From contig CAMLLD010000002.1 of NCBI GenBank assembly GCA_946480785.1, positions 121,821 through 185,820 of the forward strand: a stretch of 64,000 nucleotides of DNA, written 5' to 3'. The notes below the pieces were generated by a model. That model saw nothing but the letters and a program-made list of their open reading frames with translations. It had not been told where the DNA came from and searched no databases. This document shows, piece by piece, positions 8,444-17,000 of this stretch. Each line of letters opens with the position of its first letter. The stretch's first letter is position 1. The stretch comes from an uncultured Blastocatellia bacterium (lineage in GTDB: Bacteria > Acidobacteriota > Blastocatellia > Pyrinomonadales > Pyrinomonadaceae). The translations under genes were made by a program, and so were the position numbers.

Positions 8444-9673
8444 ATGACCCAACCCACTGCTGCAAAACAAATCAGTGAAAACGACAACACAGCCATTCGC
8501 CCGTTTCAAATTGATTTTCCCGAAGCCGAACTCGACGAACTGCGGCGGCGCGTCAATGCGACCAGATGGCCCGAACGGGAATTGGTTGACGACGCATCGC
8601 AAGGCGTGCAGCTCGCAACGATGCAGAAGCTCGCGCACTATTGGGGCACAGAATACGACCCGCGCAAAGGCGAAGCAAAACTGAAAGCCGTTCCCCACTT
8701 CATCACCGAGATCGACGGCCTCGACATTCATTTCATTCACGTTCGCTCGAAACACGAAAACGCGTTGCCGATGATCATCACGCACGGCTGGCCCGGCTCG
8801 ATTGTCGAACAGTTGAAGATCATCGGCCCATTGACCGACCCGACCGCCTACGGCGGAAAACCGGAAGACGCTTTCGACGTCGTGATACCGTCGCTGCCGG
8901 GTTACGGCTATTCGGGCAAACCAACAACCACCGGCTGGGAGCCGAAGCGCATCGCGAAGGCGTGGTTCGCGTTGATGAAACGGCTTGGCTACGACAAATA
9001 CGTCGCGCAAGGCGGCGACTGGGGCAGTGTCATCTCCGAGACGATGGCCCTGCTCGCGCCGCCCGAACTGCTTGCCATCCACACCAACATGGCGGCCACT
9101 GTGCCGCCTGAGATCGCCCAGGCACTCGCGACTGGTGGTCCAGCTCCGGCCGGTCTTTCGGACGATGAGAAGAATGCCTACGAGGAGTTGGACTTCTTTT
9201 ACAAGAAGGGTCTTGGCTATGCGAACGAAATGGCGCTGCGGCCGCAGACGCTCTATGGAATCGTCGATTCACCCATCGGGCTCGCGAGCTGGATCCTGGA
9301 CCATGATGCACGCAGTTATGAGCTTATCGCTCGCGTGTTTGACGGCCACAGCGAAGGCTTAACGCGAGACGATATTCTCGACAACATTACGTTGTACTGG
9401 CTAACGAACACAGCGATCAGTTCGGCCCGACTGTATTGGGAGTTCAAGCAAGTCGCCACGGCGGGGTTCTTCGATGTCCGTAACGTACAAATCCCGGTGG
9501 CGGTGAGTGCCTTCGCGCGCGAGATCTACGCCGCGCCGCAAAGCTGGGCCGAGCGTGCCTATCCCAAACTCCTCTTCTTCAACAAGCACGACAAAGGCAT
9601 TCACTTTGCGGCTTGGGAGCAACCCGAAGCCTTGACCGCCGACCTGCGCGCGGCCTTCAAGTCGCTTCGCTGA
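8444..9673 (+). CDS. Epoxide hydrolase (alpha/beta hydrolase with EHN domain)
   Basis: The 409-residue protein has the epoxide-hydrolase N-terminal domain (residues about 18-125, including PEAELDELRRRV) followed by the alpha/beta hydrolase core. The oxyanion motif HGWPGS is near residues 114-119, the nucleophile D192 sits in GGDWGS, and a late histidine is at 387 in IHFAAW, with the sequence ending soon after. It hydrolyses epoxides to diols, probably detoxifying oxidised lipids or xenobiotics. GGAAGGA precedes the ATG. It is divergent from the regulator pair, and its last 17 bases overlap the 3' end of the sensor kinase gene on the other strand. Confidence 0.9.
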   Translation: MTQPTAAKQISENDNTAIRPFQIDFPEAELDELRRRVNATRWPERELVDDASQGVQLATMQKLAHYWGTEYDPRKGEAKLKAVPHFITEIDGLDIHFIHVRSKHENALPMIITHGWPGSIVEQLKIIGPLTDPTAYGGKPEDAFDVVIPSLPGYGYSGKPTTTGWEPKRIAKAWFALMKRLGYDKYVAQGGDWGSVISETMALLAPPELLAIHTNMAATVPPEIAQALATGGPAPAGLSDDEKNAYEELDFFYKKGLGYANEMALRPQTLYGIVDSPIGLASWILDHDARSYELIARVFDGHSEGLTRDDILDNITLYWLTNTAISSARLYWEFKQVATAGFFDVRNVQIPVAVSAFAREIYAAPQSWAERAYPKLLFFNKHDKGIHFAAWEQPEALTADLRAAFKSLR

Positions 9674-11984
9674 GAGGCGCACGTGGAAGCGAGAAGGAGA
9701 AGGTCACGCCGGGGCCGTCGTTGAGGGTGGACCAGAGACGGCCGCGATGGTTCTCGATGATGGAGCGGCTCACTGAAAGGCCGATGCCCATGCCGTCGGC
9801 CTTCGTCGTATAGAAAGATTGGAAAAGCCGGTCGACTGCGTGTGTGCTGAAACCTATGCCGGCGTCTTGCACGCTCACACGCACGCAGTTGCCTTCCTCC
9901 ACTTCAGTTCTGAACCTTAATTCTCGCGGCCGATCGTCGACACTACTCATCGCATCGGAGCCGTTTCGCAGCAGATTAAGAATCACTTGCTGGAGTTGCA
10001 CGCGGTCGCCCGTGACGAGCGGCAATCCGTCGGCAAATTCAGTCAGCGTGATCACACGGTTTCGCTCCAGTTCGCTGCGCGAGAGCGCAATCACTTCGCG
10101 CGTCGCTTCGTTGAGATCTACCAACTCGGTCGCTGCTTCCTTCTTACTAAAGAGCGCGCGCAGCCGCATGATCACATCAGCAGCGCGGCGGCCGTCGCGA
10201 ATCGTGCGTCTCGCTGTTTCGCGCGCACCATCGACGTTGGGCGGATTGGAGTCCAACATCTTCATACAGGTACTGGCGTTGGTGATGATGCCGGACAACG
10301 GCTGATTGACTTCATGCGCGATCGAAGCGGTCAAAGCGCCGAGCGTCATCACTCGCGATACATGCGCGAGCTCCGAACGGGCTTTGTCCAACGCTTCTTC
10401 CGAGAGCCGGCGCGCAGTCACGTCCTGAACTGCCGCGATATATTCCAGCTCACCATTCCGGTCGCGCGTCGCATGCGCGAGTGCATGCATGTACTTGATC
10501 GATCGATCCGGCATCAGCAAACGGTACTGCCACTCAAAATCGTCGCTCCCGTTTCGTGCCTGCTCGACCATCTTCTCGTACAACGTGAGATCTTCGGGAT
10601 GCACGCGTGTGCGGATCACGTCGAGCGTGATCTTCGTTGCTGGATCCAATTCGTAAATGCGATAAAGCTGCTCTGACCAGGTGATCTCGTCAGCAGCGAC
10701 GCGCCAGGAAAAACTGCCCGTGCGACTGAGTTGTTGCGCCTGGGCCAGAAACGCGGCGCTGCGCAGCAACTCCTCCTCGACGTTTTTCCTGTGGGTGACA
10801 TCGGAAGTAAAGCCCACCATGCGCAACGGCTCGCCCGCGTTGTCAAAGAACATGCGACCGTTCGTTGAAAGCCAGTGAAGACTTCCGTCCGGCCAGACCA
10901 CGCGATACTCCGCCGTTACCTTGCCGGTCTTATGAGCATGCCTGATCGCGTCAACGACGATGGGCCAGTCGGGCGCGTACATCATGCCTTTCCAGGTCTT
11001 GTAGGTTCCGTCGAAAGTACCCGGAGGCAAACCAAACAAAGCTTCCTGCTCAGCGGACCAGTAGTTGATCTCCTGTTGAATGTACCAATCAAAAGCCATC
11101 GCCCCGGCGGACTTTTGCGCGAGATCGAGCAGGTCCTGATTTGATTGCAGACGCTCGAGCGCGAGCTTTCTTTCAGTGATGTCGATATTTATTCCATACC
11201 ATTTGACGATGTTGCCTGACTCGTCGCGCAGCGGGCTCACGCGAAAGAGAAACCAGCGATACTCTCCGTCGTGGCGGCGCAGGCGCACCTCGCCCTCACC
11301 TGACTGTTCGGAAGTCCAGATGTTCCGCCAGGCGAGCTCCAGACCTTCACGATCGTCGGGATGAACTGCGCTGGTCCAACCCCAATCACTCGCCTCCTCC
11401 GCGGAGAGTCCGACGTAATCGAGATAGTGCTCGTTGAAAAACTCGCCGCTGCCATCCGCACGGGCCGTCCAGGCCAGCACCGGAATCGTGTTGACGATGA
11501 GTTTGAGTTCGCGTTCCCGACGCTGGAGAGCTTCGTCACTCCGCGCGCGCTCGATGGCAATGCTGGCGATTTGCGTAACCTGCCCGATGAGATCCTGCTG
11601 CAGTTGAGTCGGGCTTGCCGGATGGTCCTGGAAAATGGCGAACGTTCCCAACACATCTCCGTTGCGCGAATAGATTGGCGTCGACCATTCGGCCTGCAAA
11701 CCATGCGCGCCGACCTGAAACCGGGTCCCGTCGATCAAATAGATACTGCACTTGCAATCAGCGGCTGTGTTTTCAACGAACCGGCACAGTTCGATCAGGA
11801 TGTCCGCGAGCGGTGAACCTACTGCGACCATCTCGAGCAGGCGCTTCTCACCGGTGAGTTGCGCTTCCGCTCGTTTGCGCATTGCCTGGAGCTTAGTTTC
11901 ACGCTTGCGCAGTGCTTCCCTGGCCCGCTTCAAGCGCTTCGCGAGATCGGCAGGGGTGGCGCCCTTTGCCGGACGAGGATTCAT
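9657..11984 (-). CDS. Hybrid GAF/multi-PAS sensor histidine kinase
   Basis: The 775-residue protein has no transmembrane segment. In order I see an N-terminal coiled coil (about 10-45), a GAF-like domain (about 50-155), three PAS/PAC modules (about 165-280, 285-400 and 410-530; each PAC ends with patterns like DITERK, DVTHRK, DVTARR), a HisKA helix with H557 in SIAHEVNQPL, and an HATPase domain with DAGIGF and MGIGLSVSRSI. It should sense a cytoplasmic redox, ligand or light cue. It is divergent from the catalase-like operon, so the kinase gene and its probable regulators flank the epoxide hydrolase gene. The H-box is close to that of the small kinase at 33.6 kb. Confidence 0.9.
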   Translation of the reverse strand: MNPRPAKGATPADLAKRLKRAREALRKRETKLQAMRKRAEAQLTGEKRLLEMVAVGSPLADILIELCRFVENTAADCKCSIYLIDGTRFQVGAHGLQAEWSTPIYSRNGDVLGTFAIFQDHPASPTQLQQDLIGQVTQIASIAIERARSDEALQRRERELKLIVNTIPVLAWTARADGSGEFFNEHYLDYVGLSAEEASDWGWTSAVHPDDREGLELAWRNIWTSEQSGEGEVRLRRHDGEYRWFLFRVSPLRDESGNIVKWYGINIDITERKLALERLQSNQDLLDLAQKSAGAMAFDWYIQQEINYWSAEQEALFGLPPGTFDGTYKTWKGMMYAPDWPIVVDAIRHAHKTGKVTAEYRVVWPDGSLHWLSTNGRMFFDNAGEPLRMVGFTSDVTHRKNVEEELLRSAAFLAQAQQLSRTGSFSWRVAADEITWSEQLYRIYELDPATKITLDVIRTRVHPEDLTLYEKMVEQARNGSDDFEWQYRLLMPDRSIKYMHALAHATRDRNGELEYIAAVQDVTARRLSEEALDKARSELAHVSRVMTLGALTASIAHEVNQPLSGIITNASTCMKMLDSNPPNVDGARETARRTIRDGRRAADVIMRLRALFSKKEAATELVDLNEATREVIALSRSELERNRVITLTEFADGLPLVTGDRVQLQQVILNLLRNGSDAMSSVDDRPRELRFRTEVEEGNCVRVSVQDAGIGFSTHAVDRLFQSFYTTKADGMGIGLSVSRSIIENHRGRLWSTLNDGPGVTFSFSLPRAPLSEAT

Positions 11985-12042
11985 ATCGCGTCAGGATGCC
12001 CCTCCACCGTCTAAAAGCCAAGTTAAATTGATGTTACTACCA

Positions 12043-12071
12043 GGTTATCGATCGATACTTTGGTCTAATAG
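12043..12071 (+). promoter_or_regulatory. Putative operator/promoter, copy B
   Basis: The 12-bp palindrome TATCGATCGATA (12046-12057) is followed after the same 9-nt gap as in copy A by AATAG (12067-12071), within TCTAATAG. Outside the palindrome the two copies also share C, TT and GT positions between the core and AATAG. It lies 80 bp before the catalase-like start and 59 bp before the kinase start on the other strand. The repeat of core, spacing and orientation supports a shared regulator. Confidence 0.6.
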
Positions 12072-12150
12072 ATTTATACGCTCACTTCGTAGTGTAATCC
12101 GCGCGCACTCACGACAAATCTGTCGTTTCGCCTGAAAGGAAGTGGCAACC

Positions 12151-13323
12151 ATGACTCAGAAATTCGTGCCTTACAGTCCGGAAGTTGAACAGGAGGAGCC
12201 TGATTTCGATCAGACACTTCAGGCGATCCTCGACGGGATGAGGCAGCGCATGCGCGGCTCAATCCAAGCCGAAGGAGTTGGGCTTATGGTGCGCGACGCC
12301 CATGCCAAGGGCTACGGTCTCGCCCGGGCAGAAGTTGAAATACTTAGTGGCTTAACCGAACCGTACGCGCAGGGCATCTACACCAAACCGGGACGCTACG
12401 AAGCCATGGTTCGCTTCTCGAATGGCACCAATCACGTTGGCGACGATCGATTCCTGGGACCAATCGTCGGCATCGGCCTAAAGCTGTTCGGCATTGAAGG
12501 GCCAACGCTGCTGGAGGACGAGTCGGACAGCCACACCTTCGACTACGCGCTGATTAATCATCCGGTCTTTTTCGCGAATACGCTCAAACACTACGTCTAC
12601 ATTCAGACGCTGTTCGCGCATATTGGAGTAGCTCCGCCAGCGAACCTGACGCCCGAGCAAAAGCAGGCGGGCATTCACCAATTTCTCTACAACTGGGTGA
12701 CGGGCAAAGGCACGCTGCCTCCCGAGGAGTGGGCGTGGGAGGAATTGGGCGCTTTCCTGCGGCTCGCACAAACGAAACCTGTCAACTTGTTGCTCTCGAC
12801 CTATTGGACCATGGGTGCGGTGCGGCATGGCGACTACGTCGCTAAAGTTCGCGTTGCGCCGGTGCAATCGTTTGCCGATCGCGTCGTGCAGCGATCGATC
12901 GATCTTGATTCCGCCGATCAAGTGTTCCGGCCGGCATTGGTCGCGGAACTGCGCGAGCGACCTTATGAGTTCGACATTCAGGTCCAACTCGCTACCGACC
13001 TCGAACGCATGCCCGTCGAGAAGACGACGGTTGTGTGGCCCGAGAGCCTCTCGCCGTTTGTGACTGTCGCGAAGTTGCGGATTCCACAGCAGGACATCGG
13101 CGGGGAAGATAATTTCCAGCGGATGGACAAAACTTCGATGTCGCCCTGGCGTGTTACTGAACAACACCGACCGCTCGGCAACATCATGCGTTCGCGCAAA
13201 GAGGTCTATCGGCAGTCGTCGCTCCTTCGTCACGAAGCCAACCATCAGGAGCGTAAGGAACCGAAGAATCTGGCAGAAGTTTTCGGCGAGCAGATGACTG
13301 CCGTTAGCGGCACAACTAATTGA
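12151..13323 (+). CDS. Catalase-like heme protein
   Basis: The 390-residue protein starts at the ATG at 12151, which has AGGAAG eight bases upstream (a GTG three codons earlier is less likely). It carries a reduced catalase core: RDAHAKGYG with the distal histidine near 51, MVRFSNG at 87-92, GPIVGIGLKLFG, DYALINHPVFF near 131-141, and STYWTMGAVRHGDYVAK, whose tyrosine near 218 fits the proximal heme ligand. It is shorter than classical catalases and resembles the minimal catalase-related heme proteins, which may be peroxidases or fatty-acid hydroperoxide enzymes rather than true catalases. It heads a likely operon with two paralogous small proteins and a Dyp peroxidase. Confidence 0.82.
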   Translation: MTQKFVPYSPEVEQEEPDFDQTLQAILDGMRQRMRGSIQAEGVGLMVRDAHAKGYGLARAEVEILSGLTEPYAQGIYTKPGRYEAMVRFSNGTNHVGDDRFLGPIVGIGLKLFGIEGPTLLEDESDSHTFDYALINHPVFFANTLKHYVYIQTLFAHIGVAPPANLTPEQKQAGIHQFLYNWVTGKGTLPPEEWAWEELGAFLRLAQTKPVNLLLSTYWTMGAVRHGDYVAKVRVAPVQSFADRVVQRSIDLDSADQVFRPALVAELRERPYEFDIQVQLATDLERMPVEKTTVVWPESLSPFVTVAKLRIPQQDIGGEDNFQRMDKTSMSPWRVTEQHRPLGNIMRSRKEVYRQSSLLRHEANHQERKEPKNLAEVFGEQMTAVSGTTN

Positions 13324-13338
13324 AAGGACGACACAGCA

Positions 13339-13950
13339 ATGCAGACGCAAACACAGTTACAAGATGACCGGGTCGAGCAAAAGATTCAGAAGCTGCGAGA
13401 GCTTTACGCTGACGCGCCGGAAGTGGGCCGAGTGGCGCTGGAGAAAGGGCTGGATCATCTCAAGCAAGAGCTCGCAGCGTCGACAGGAACGCAAAACGCC
13501 GGTCGTATCGGCGCGCGCCAGGGCAAAGTCTCGGAGCTCACCGGAATCATTCCGTTCGCCGAAGGCGGAGCGAAGCGACTTCGCGGACTGCTGCAAGCGC
13601 TCGAAGGAAACTTCCGCGGCGGTGATGCTGTTGGCACTCTTCACGACATGCGTTTCGTGTTCCTCGATAACGACACGAAGTTGCTGTTCGCTACTGCTTA
13701 CGATGGCGACTGGGATGCTTACATCGACGACTTCGTAACGAAGATTCCCAACTCGATGGACCTGCTGTTCTGCAATATCGAAGGATGGCCGGGAATTCAC
13801 GACCCGTCGGTGAAAGACTTCATTGCCAGTCATCAGATCGCCGCCGAAGCCTGGTACGTCGCGAGTCCTAATCTGACTGTAGCCGAGACTCGTCGACTCG
13901 AGCGCATCGGAAAAGCGTTGGATGAATTCCTCGACAAGATCAGCGAATAG
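13339..13950 (+). CDS. Conserved protein of unknown function, first of tandem paralogues
   Basis: I do not recognise a named family for this 203-residue soluble protein. It lies 15 bases after the catalase-like gene with AAAGGA before its ATG. The core reads RIGARQGK, SELTGIIPFAEGGAKRLRGLL, GTLHDMRFVFLDNDTKLLFAT, YDGDWDAYIDDF, GWPGIHDPSVKDFI and AEAWYVASPNLTVAE. The spacing of conserved blocks suggests a ferredoxin-like alpha/beta fold, as in half of a Dyp or EfeB unit, but that is inference. The next gene encodes a close paralogue. A role with the catalase-like and Dyp proteins, for example as a heterodimeric partner or heme or substrate carrier, is suggested only by the operon. Confidence 0.85.
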   Translation: MQTQTQLQDDRVEQKIQKLRELYADAPEVGRVALEKGLDHLKQELAASTGTQNAGRIGARQGKVSELTGIIPFAEGGAKRLRGLLQALEGNFRGGDAVGTLHDMRFVFLDNDTKLLFATAYDGDWDAYIDDFVTKIPNSMDLLFCNIEGWPGIHDPSVKDFIASHQIAAEAWYVASPNLTVAETRRLERIGKALDEFLDKISE

Positions 13951-13980
13951 CACTTCGAGTTAAGGAGAGGAGAAGAAGTC

Positions 13981-14610
13981 ATGTCTACGCAAACACAGAT
14001 CGCGACCAGTTCCGAACGAGAATTGACTGGCGAGGAGAAGATCAAACAGCTACGCGACTTGTTCGCGGACGCGACGGAAGTGGGCAAGGCAGCGCTGGAG
14101 AACGTAATCAAAGAGCTGTCGTCGCAGGTTTCGGAACCGCCTCCGCCGATCGAGAGCGCCGGCCGCGTCGGCGCTCGTCTCGGCAAACGCTCCGAATTAA
14201 CCATCATCGTTCCGTTAGTGCCCGGCGGCGCGAAGCGGCTGCGCACGTTCCTTGGGTTGCTGGGCGGCAATCTTTCACCCGGCGCGACCAAGGTCGGCAC
14301 GTTGCATGACATGCGGTTCGTGTTTTTCGATGACGACACGAGACTGCTGTTCGCCACTTCTTTCGACGGCGATTGGGACACGTATATCGACGACTTCATC
14401 GCCTTGATTCCGGATTATCTGGACCTTATGGATTCTGCCTGGGAAGGCTGGCCGGGAATTCGCAGCCCGGGCGCGAAAGACTATCTCGTGAAGCATCAGA
14501 TCACAGCGGAAGGCTGGTTCGTCGCCGAGCCGGATCTTACTTTGGCTCAGATCCAGCGACTGAAGCGCGTCGGCGAAGCAACTGAGGAATTCCTCGACAA
14601 GATTCAATAG
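13981..14610 (+). CDS. Conserved protein of unknown function, second of tandem paralogues
   Basis: This 209-residue protein is clearly homologous along its whole length to the product of the preceding gene: RVGARLGKRSELTIIVP, GGAKRLRTFL, GTLHDMRFVFFDDDTRLLFAT, FDGDWDTYIDDF, GWPGIRSPGAKDYL, HQITAEGWFVAEPDLT and a shared EFLDKI end. It has GGAGAGGAG before the ATG. The N-terminal 60 residues are the most variable part and differ in length. The duplication and retention of both copies suggest either a heterodimer or specialised subunits. It is followed five bases later by the Dyp peroxidase gene. Confidence 0.85.
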   Translation: MSTQTQIATSSERELTGEEKIKQLRDLFADATEVGKAALENVIKELSSQVSEPPPPIESAGRVGARLGKRSELTIIVPLVPGGAKRLRTFLGLLGGNLSPGATKVGTLHDMRFVFFDDDTRLLFATSFDGDWDTYIDDFIALIPDYLDLMDSAWEGWPGIRSPGAKDYLVKHQITAEGWFVAEPDLTLAQIQRLKRVGEATEEFLDKIQ

Positions 14611-14615
14611 CGCCC

Positions 14616-15938
14616 GTGCTTGAACTACATGAAATCCAGGCGACGGTTCTCAGGCCGAGGCCCGCGCCGTACTTCGGCACTCATGCGCTCTTGCGCGTGG
14701 ACGATGCGGAAGCGGGCCGCGCGTTTCTGCGGCGCGTGACGCCTCAGGTCGATTCGGCCGCCGCTTGGTGGAGCGCGACGACTCCCTGGCTTGCCCTCGG
14801 GATCAGTTATGCAGGATTGAAAGCACTCGGACTGCCGGAGGATTCGCTGCAAAGTTTTCCCGAGGCGTTTCGCGAAGGCATGGCGGCACGCGCGCGGCAG
14901 CTCGGAGATGCTGGTGTTAACGATCCAAAGAATTGGGATCCGCACTACGGCAAAGGTGAAGTCCACATCGGCCTGAGCGCCTTTAGCGATTCCGAGGAAG
15001 AGCGGCGACGCATCGTGGGCATCGCGCGCGAGCAGTTGCAAGGTCTCTCAGGCGTGAGCGTTTTGGCGATGCAGGATTTCGGCGCGCAGCCCGGCGATCG
15101 CAATTCACTTGGTTACAAAGACGGCATCGATCAACCCGCGATCGAGGGCAGTGGCGTCGATCCTTTGCCAGGGCAGGGAGAGCCGATCAAGGCGGGAGAG
15201 TTCATCCTGGGATATCCCGGTGAGTCAGGCTTCCCGTTGCCGATGCCGCAGCCGGACGTACTCGGTCGCAACGGCACTTATGTGGGCTTTCGCAAATACC
15301 AGTCGCGCGTCGGAGCGTTCAATCGCTTCCTCCGCGCGCATGGAAACACTGAAGCAGAACAGGAACTACTCGCCGCGAAGCTGGTCGGCCGCTGGCGCAG
15401 CGGCGCGCCACTTGTGCTCGCGCCCGACGTCGACGATGCCGCACTCGGCGCCGACCCGCAGCGCAACAACGACTTCGATTACTCGGACGACCCGCGTGGC
15501 CGGCGCGCTCCGTTCGGATGTCATATTCGACGCATGAACCCGCGCGACACGAAGCTCACTCGATTAACTGACGTCAAACTCCATCGACTCATCAGGCGTG
15601 GCACCACGTATGGACCACCATACGATCCGAACGCCGTCTCCGAAGCGGATGACGAAGTGGCGCGCGGCGCCTACTTCCTGTTCATCAGCGCGAAGGCGAT
15701 GGCCACGATCGAATTCCTGCAACAGGAGTGGATCGACGACGGCAACTTCATCGGCATCGGTAACGAGCGCGATCCCATCATCGGGCTACAAGAAGAAGGC
15801 GCGACCTTCACCATTCCCAAAGATCCCGTAAGGCGGCTCATCCGCGGCATCGAAACATTCAATGTGCTCCGCGGCGGCGAGTACTTCTTTATGCCCAGCA
15901 TAAGCGCATTGAACTGGCTCGCGAACGGCTTCCAGTGA
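14616..15938 (+). CDS. Dyp-type heme peroxidase
   Basis: The 440-residue protein has the Dyp signature GYKDGIDQPAIEG (residues 166-178; a variant of GFRDG, with D169 as distal acid) and a proximal heme histidine at 303 in PFGCHIRRMNPR. No leader peptide is present, so it is either cytoplasmic or packaged. I use the GTG at 14616 because the conserved Dyp N-terminus (LELHEIQATVLR) begins there; no Shine-Dalgarno sequence is visible, so it probably relies on coupling to the gene ending five bases upstream. It oxidises substrates with hydrogen peroxide. The neighbouring catalase-like protein and downstream dehydrogenase and thioredoxin point to a peroxide or aldehyde response. Confidence 0.9.
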   Translation: MLELHEIQATVLRPRPAPYFGTHALLRVDDAEAGRAFLRRVTPQVDSAAAWWSATTPWLALGISYAGLKALGLPEDSLQSFPEAFREGMAARARQLGDAGVNDPKNWDPHYGKGEVHIGLSAFSDSEEERRRIVGIAREQLQGLSGVSVLAMQDFGAQPGDRNSLGYKDGIDQPAIEGSGVDPLPGQGEPIKAGEFILGYPGESGFPLPMPQPDVLGRNGTYVGFRKYQSRVGAFNRFLRAHGNTEAEQELLAAKLVGRWRSGAPLVLAPDVDDAALGADPQRNNDFDYSDDPRGRRAPFGCHIRRMNPRDTKLTRLTDVKLHRLIRRGTTYGPPYDPNAVSEADDEVARGAYFLFISAKAMATIEFLQQEWIDDGNFIGIGNERDPIIGLQEEGATFTIPKDPVRRLIRGIETFNVLRGGEYFFMPSISALNWLANGFQ

Positions 15939-15947
15939 GAAGAAACG

Positions 15948-17000
15948 ATGCTCGCCTACCGACTACTGAAAGCGCAGACGCAACCGGAGTTTCAGGAAGT
16001 TCCTGAGCCGCACGCGGGACCGGGTCAGGTTGTAGTTAAGGTCGCGGGCTCTGGTCTTTGCCATACCGACTTCACGGTCATCTCTCGTGAGCAAGGCTAC
16101 TGGCTTCATGACGCGCCACCCTTCACGCTCGGGCACGAGATCGCCGGCTGGGTAGAAGAGTTGGGAACCGGAGTGAAAGGATTTCAGCGTGGCGATGCCG
16201 TCGCGGTCAATCCGTCATGGGCCAGTTGTGGACGGTGTCACATGTGTAGATCGGGAGAAGAAAACTTCTGCCTCTATCAGAAGGCCATTCGCGCGCCTGG
16301 CGTTGGTTACAACGGCGGACACGCACCGTACGTTCTCGTGCCTGAGGCGAGATTCCTGATCCCCATTCGCGACCTTGATCCGATCGAAGCTGCGCCACTC
16401 ACCGATGCCGGCATCACGACATACTCCGCGATCAAGCCGGCACTGCCCGAGATCTATCCGGGCAGCACCGCGGTGGTGATCGGTGTCGGCGGACTGGGTC
16501 TTTATGCGGTTCAATTTCTCCGGCAACTAACGTCGGCACGAGCCGTGGCCGTCGATTCGACCGAAGCCAGGTTGCAGCTCGCCCGTGACTATGGCGCCGA
16601 TGACGTTGTCACAAGTGGTCCCGACGCCGCGCAGCAGATTCGCGAACTCAGCCGCGGAATCGGGGCGGCGTTCGTGCTGGATTGTGTGGGAGTAGACGCG
16701 ACTCTTGCCACCGCGGTGGCTGCTCTGTCGTGGCGCGGACGTCTGGCGATGGTCGGCGCGGGCGGCGGCGCAGTTCCCTTCGATTTCTTCAAAGAGCCTC
16801 CGGGCGCGCAGCTCGTGACGAGTCTTAACGGCGGCAGCATCGCACTGATGGAGGTCGTCGAGATGGCGGCACTGGGTCGCATCAAGAGTCTTGTCGATCG
16901 CTATCCGCTGAGCGCAGCGAAGCAGGCTTACGACGATTTCGCTCACGGACATTTGGTCGGTCGAGCGGTACTGATTCCAGAAGGCTTAGTTCGACCATGA
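15948..17000 (+). CDS. Zinc-dependent NAD(P) alcohol dehydrogenase
   Basis: The 350-residue medium-chain dehydrogenase has catalytic zinc ligands C38 (GLCHTD) and H63 (LGHEIAG), four structural zinc cysteines at 94, 97, 100 and 108 (CGRCHMCRSGEENFC), and a Rossmann motif GVGGLGLYAVQFL near 175. It interconverts alcohols and aldehydes or ketones. It is nine bases after the Dyp gene and overlaps the thioredoxin gene by ATGA, so it is part of the same transcription unit. It may clear aldehydes made from oxidised lipids; that is inferred from context. Confidence 0.9.
   Translation: MLAYRLLKAQTQPEFQEVPEPHAGPGQVVVKVAGSGLCHTDFTVISREQGYWLHDAPPFTLGHEIAGWVEELGTGVKGFQRGDAVAVNPSWASCGRCHMCRSGEENFCLYQKAIRAPGVGYNGGHAPYVLVPEARFLIPIRDLDPIEAAPLTDAGITTYSAIKPALPEIYPGSTAVVIGVGGLGLYAVQFLRQLTSARAVAVDSTEARLQLARDYGADDVVTSGPDAAQQIRELSRGIGAAFVLDCVGVDATLATAVAALSWRGRLAMVGAGGGAVPFDFFKEPPGAQLVTSLNGGSIALMEVVEMAALGRIKSLVDRYPLSAAKQAYDDFAHGHLVGRAVLIPEGLVRP

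Noticed and set aside
10490..10510. A further ATCGATCGATC copy of the operator core inside the PAS kinase gene (another lies at about 12895)
   Set aside because: They lack the flanking T/A bases and the spaced AATAG, lie inside coding sequence, and the short core is common in GC-rich genes with many GATC-type codons.
14616..15938. Dyp peroxidase as encapsulin cargo
   Set aside because: No encapsulin shell gene is nearby and no typical cargo-loading peptide can be recognised at the C-terminus.
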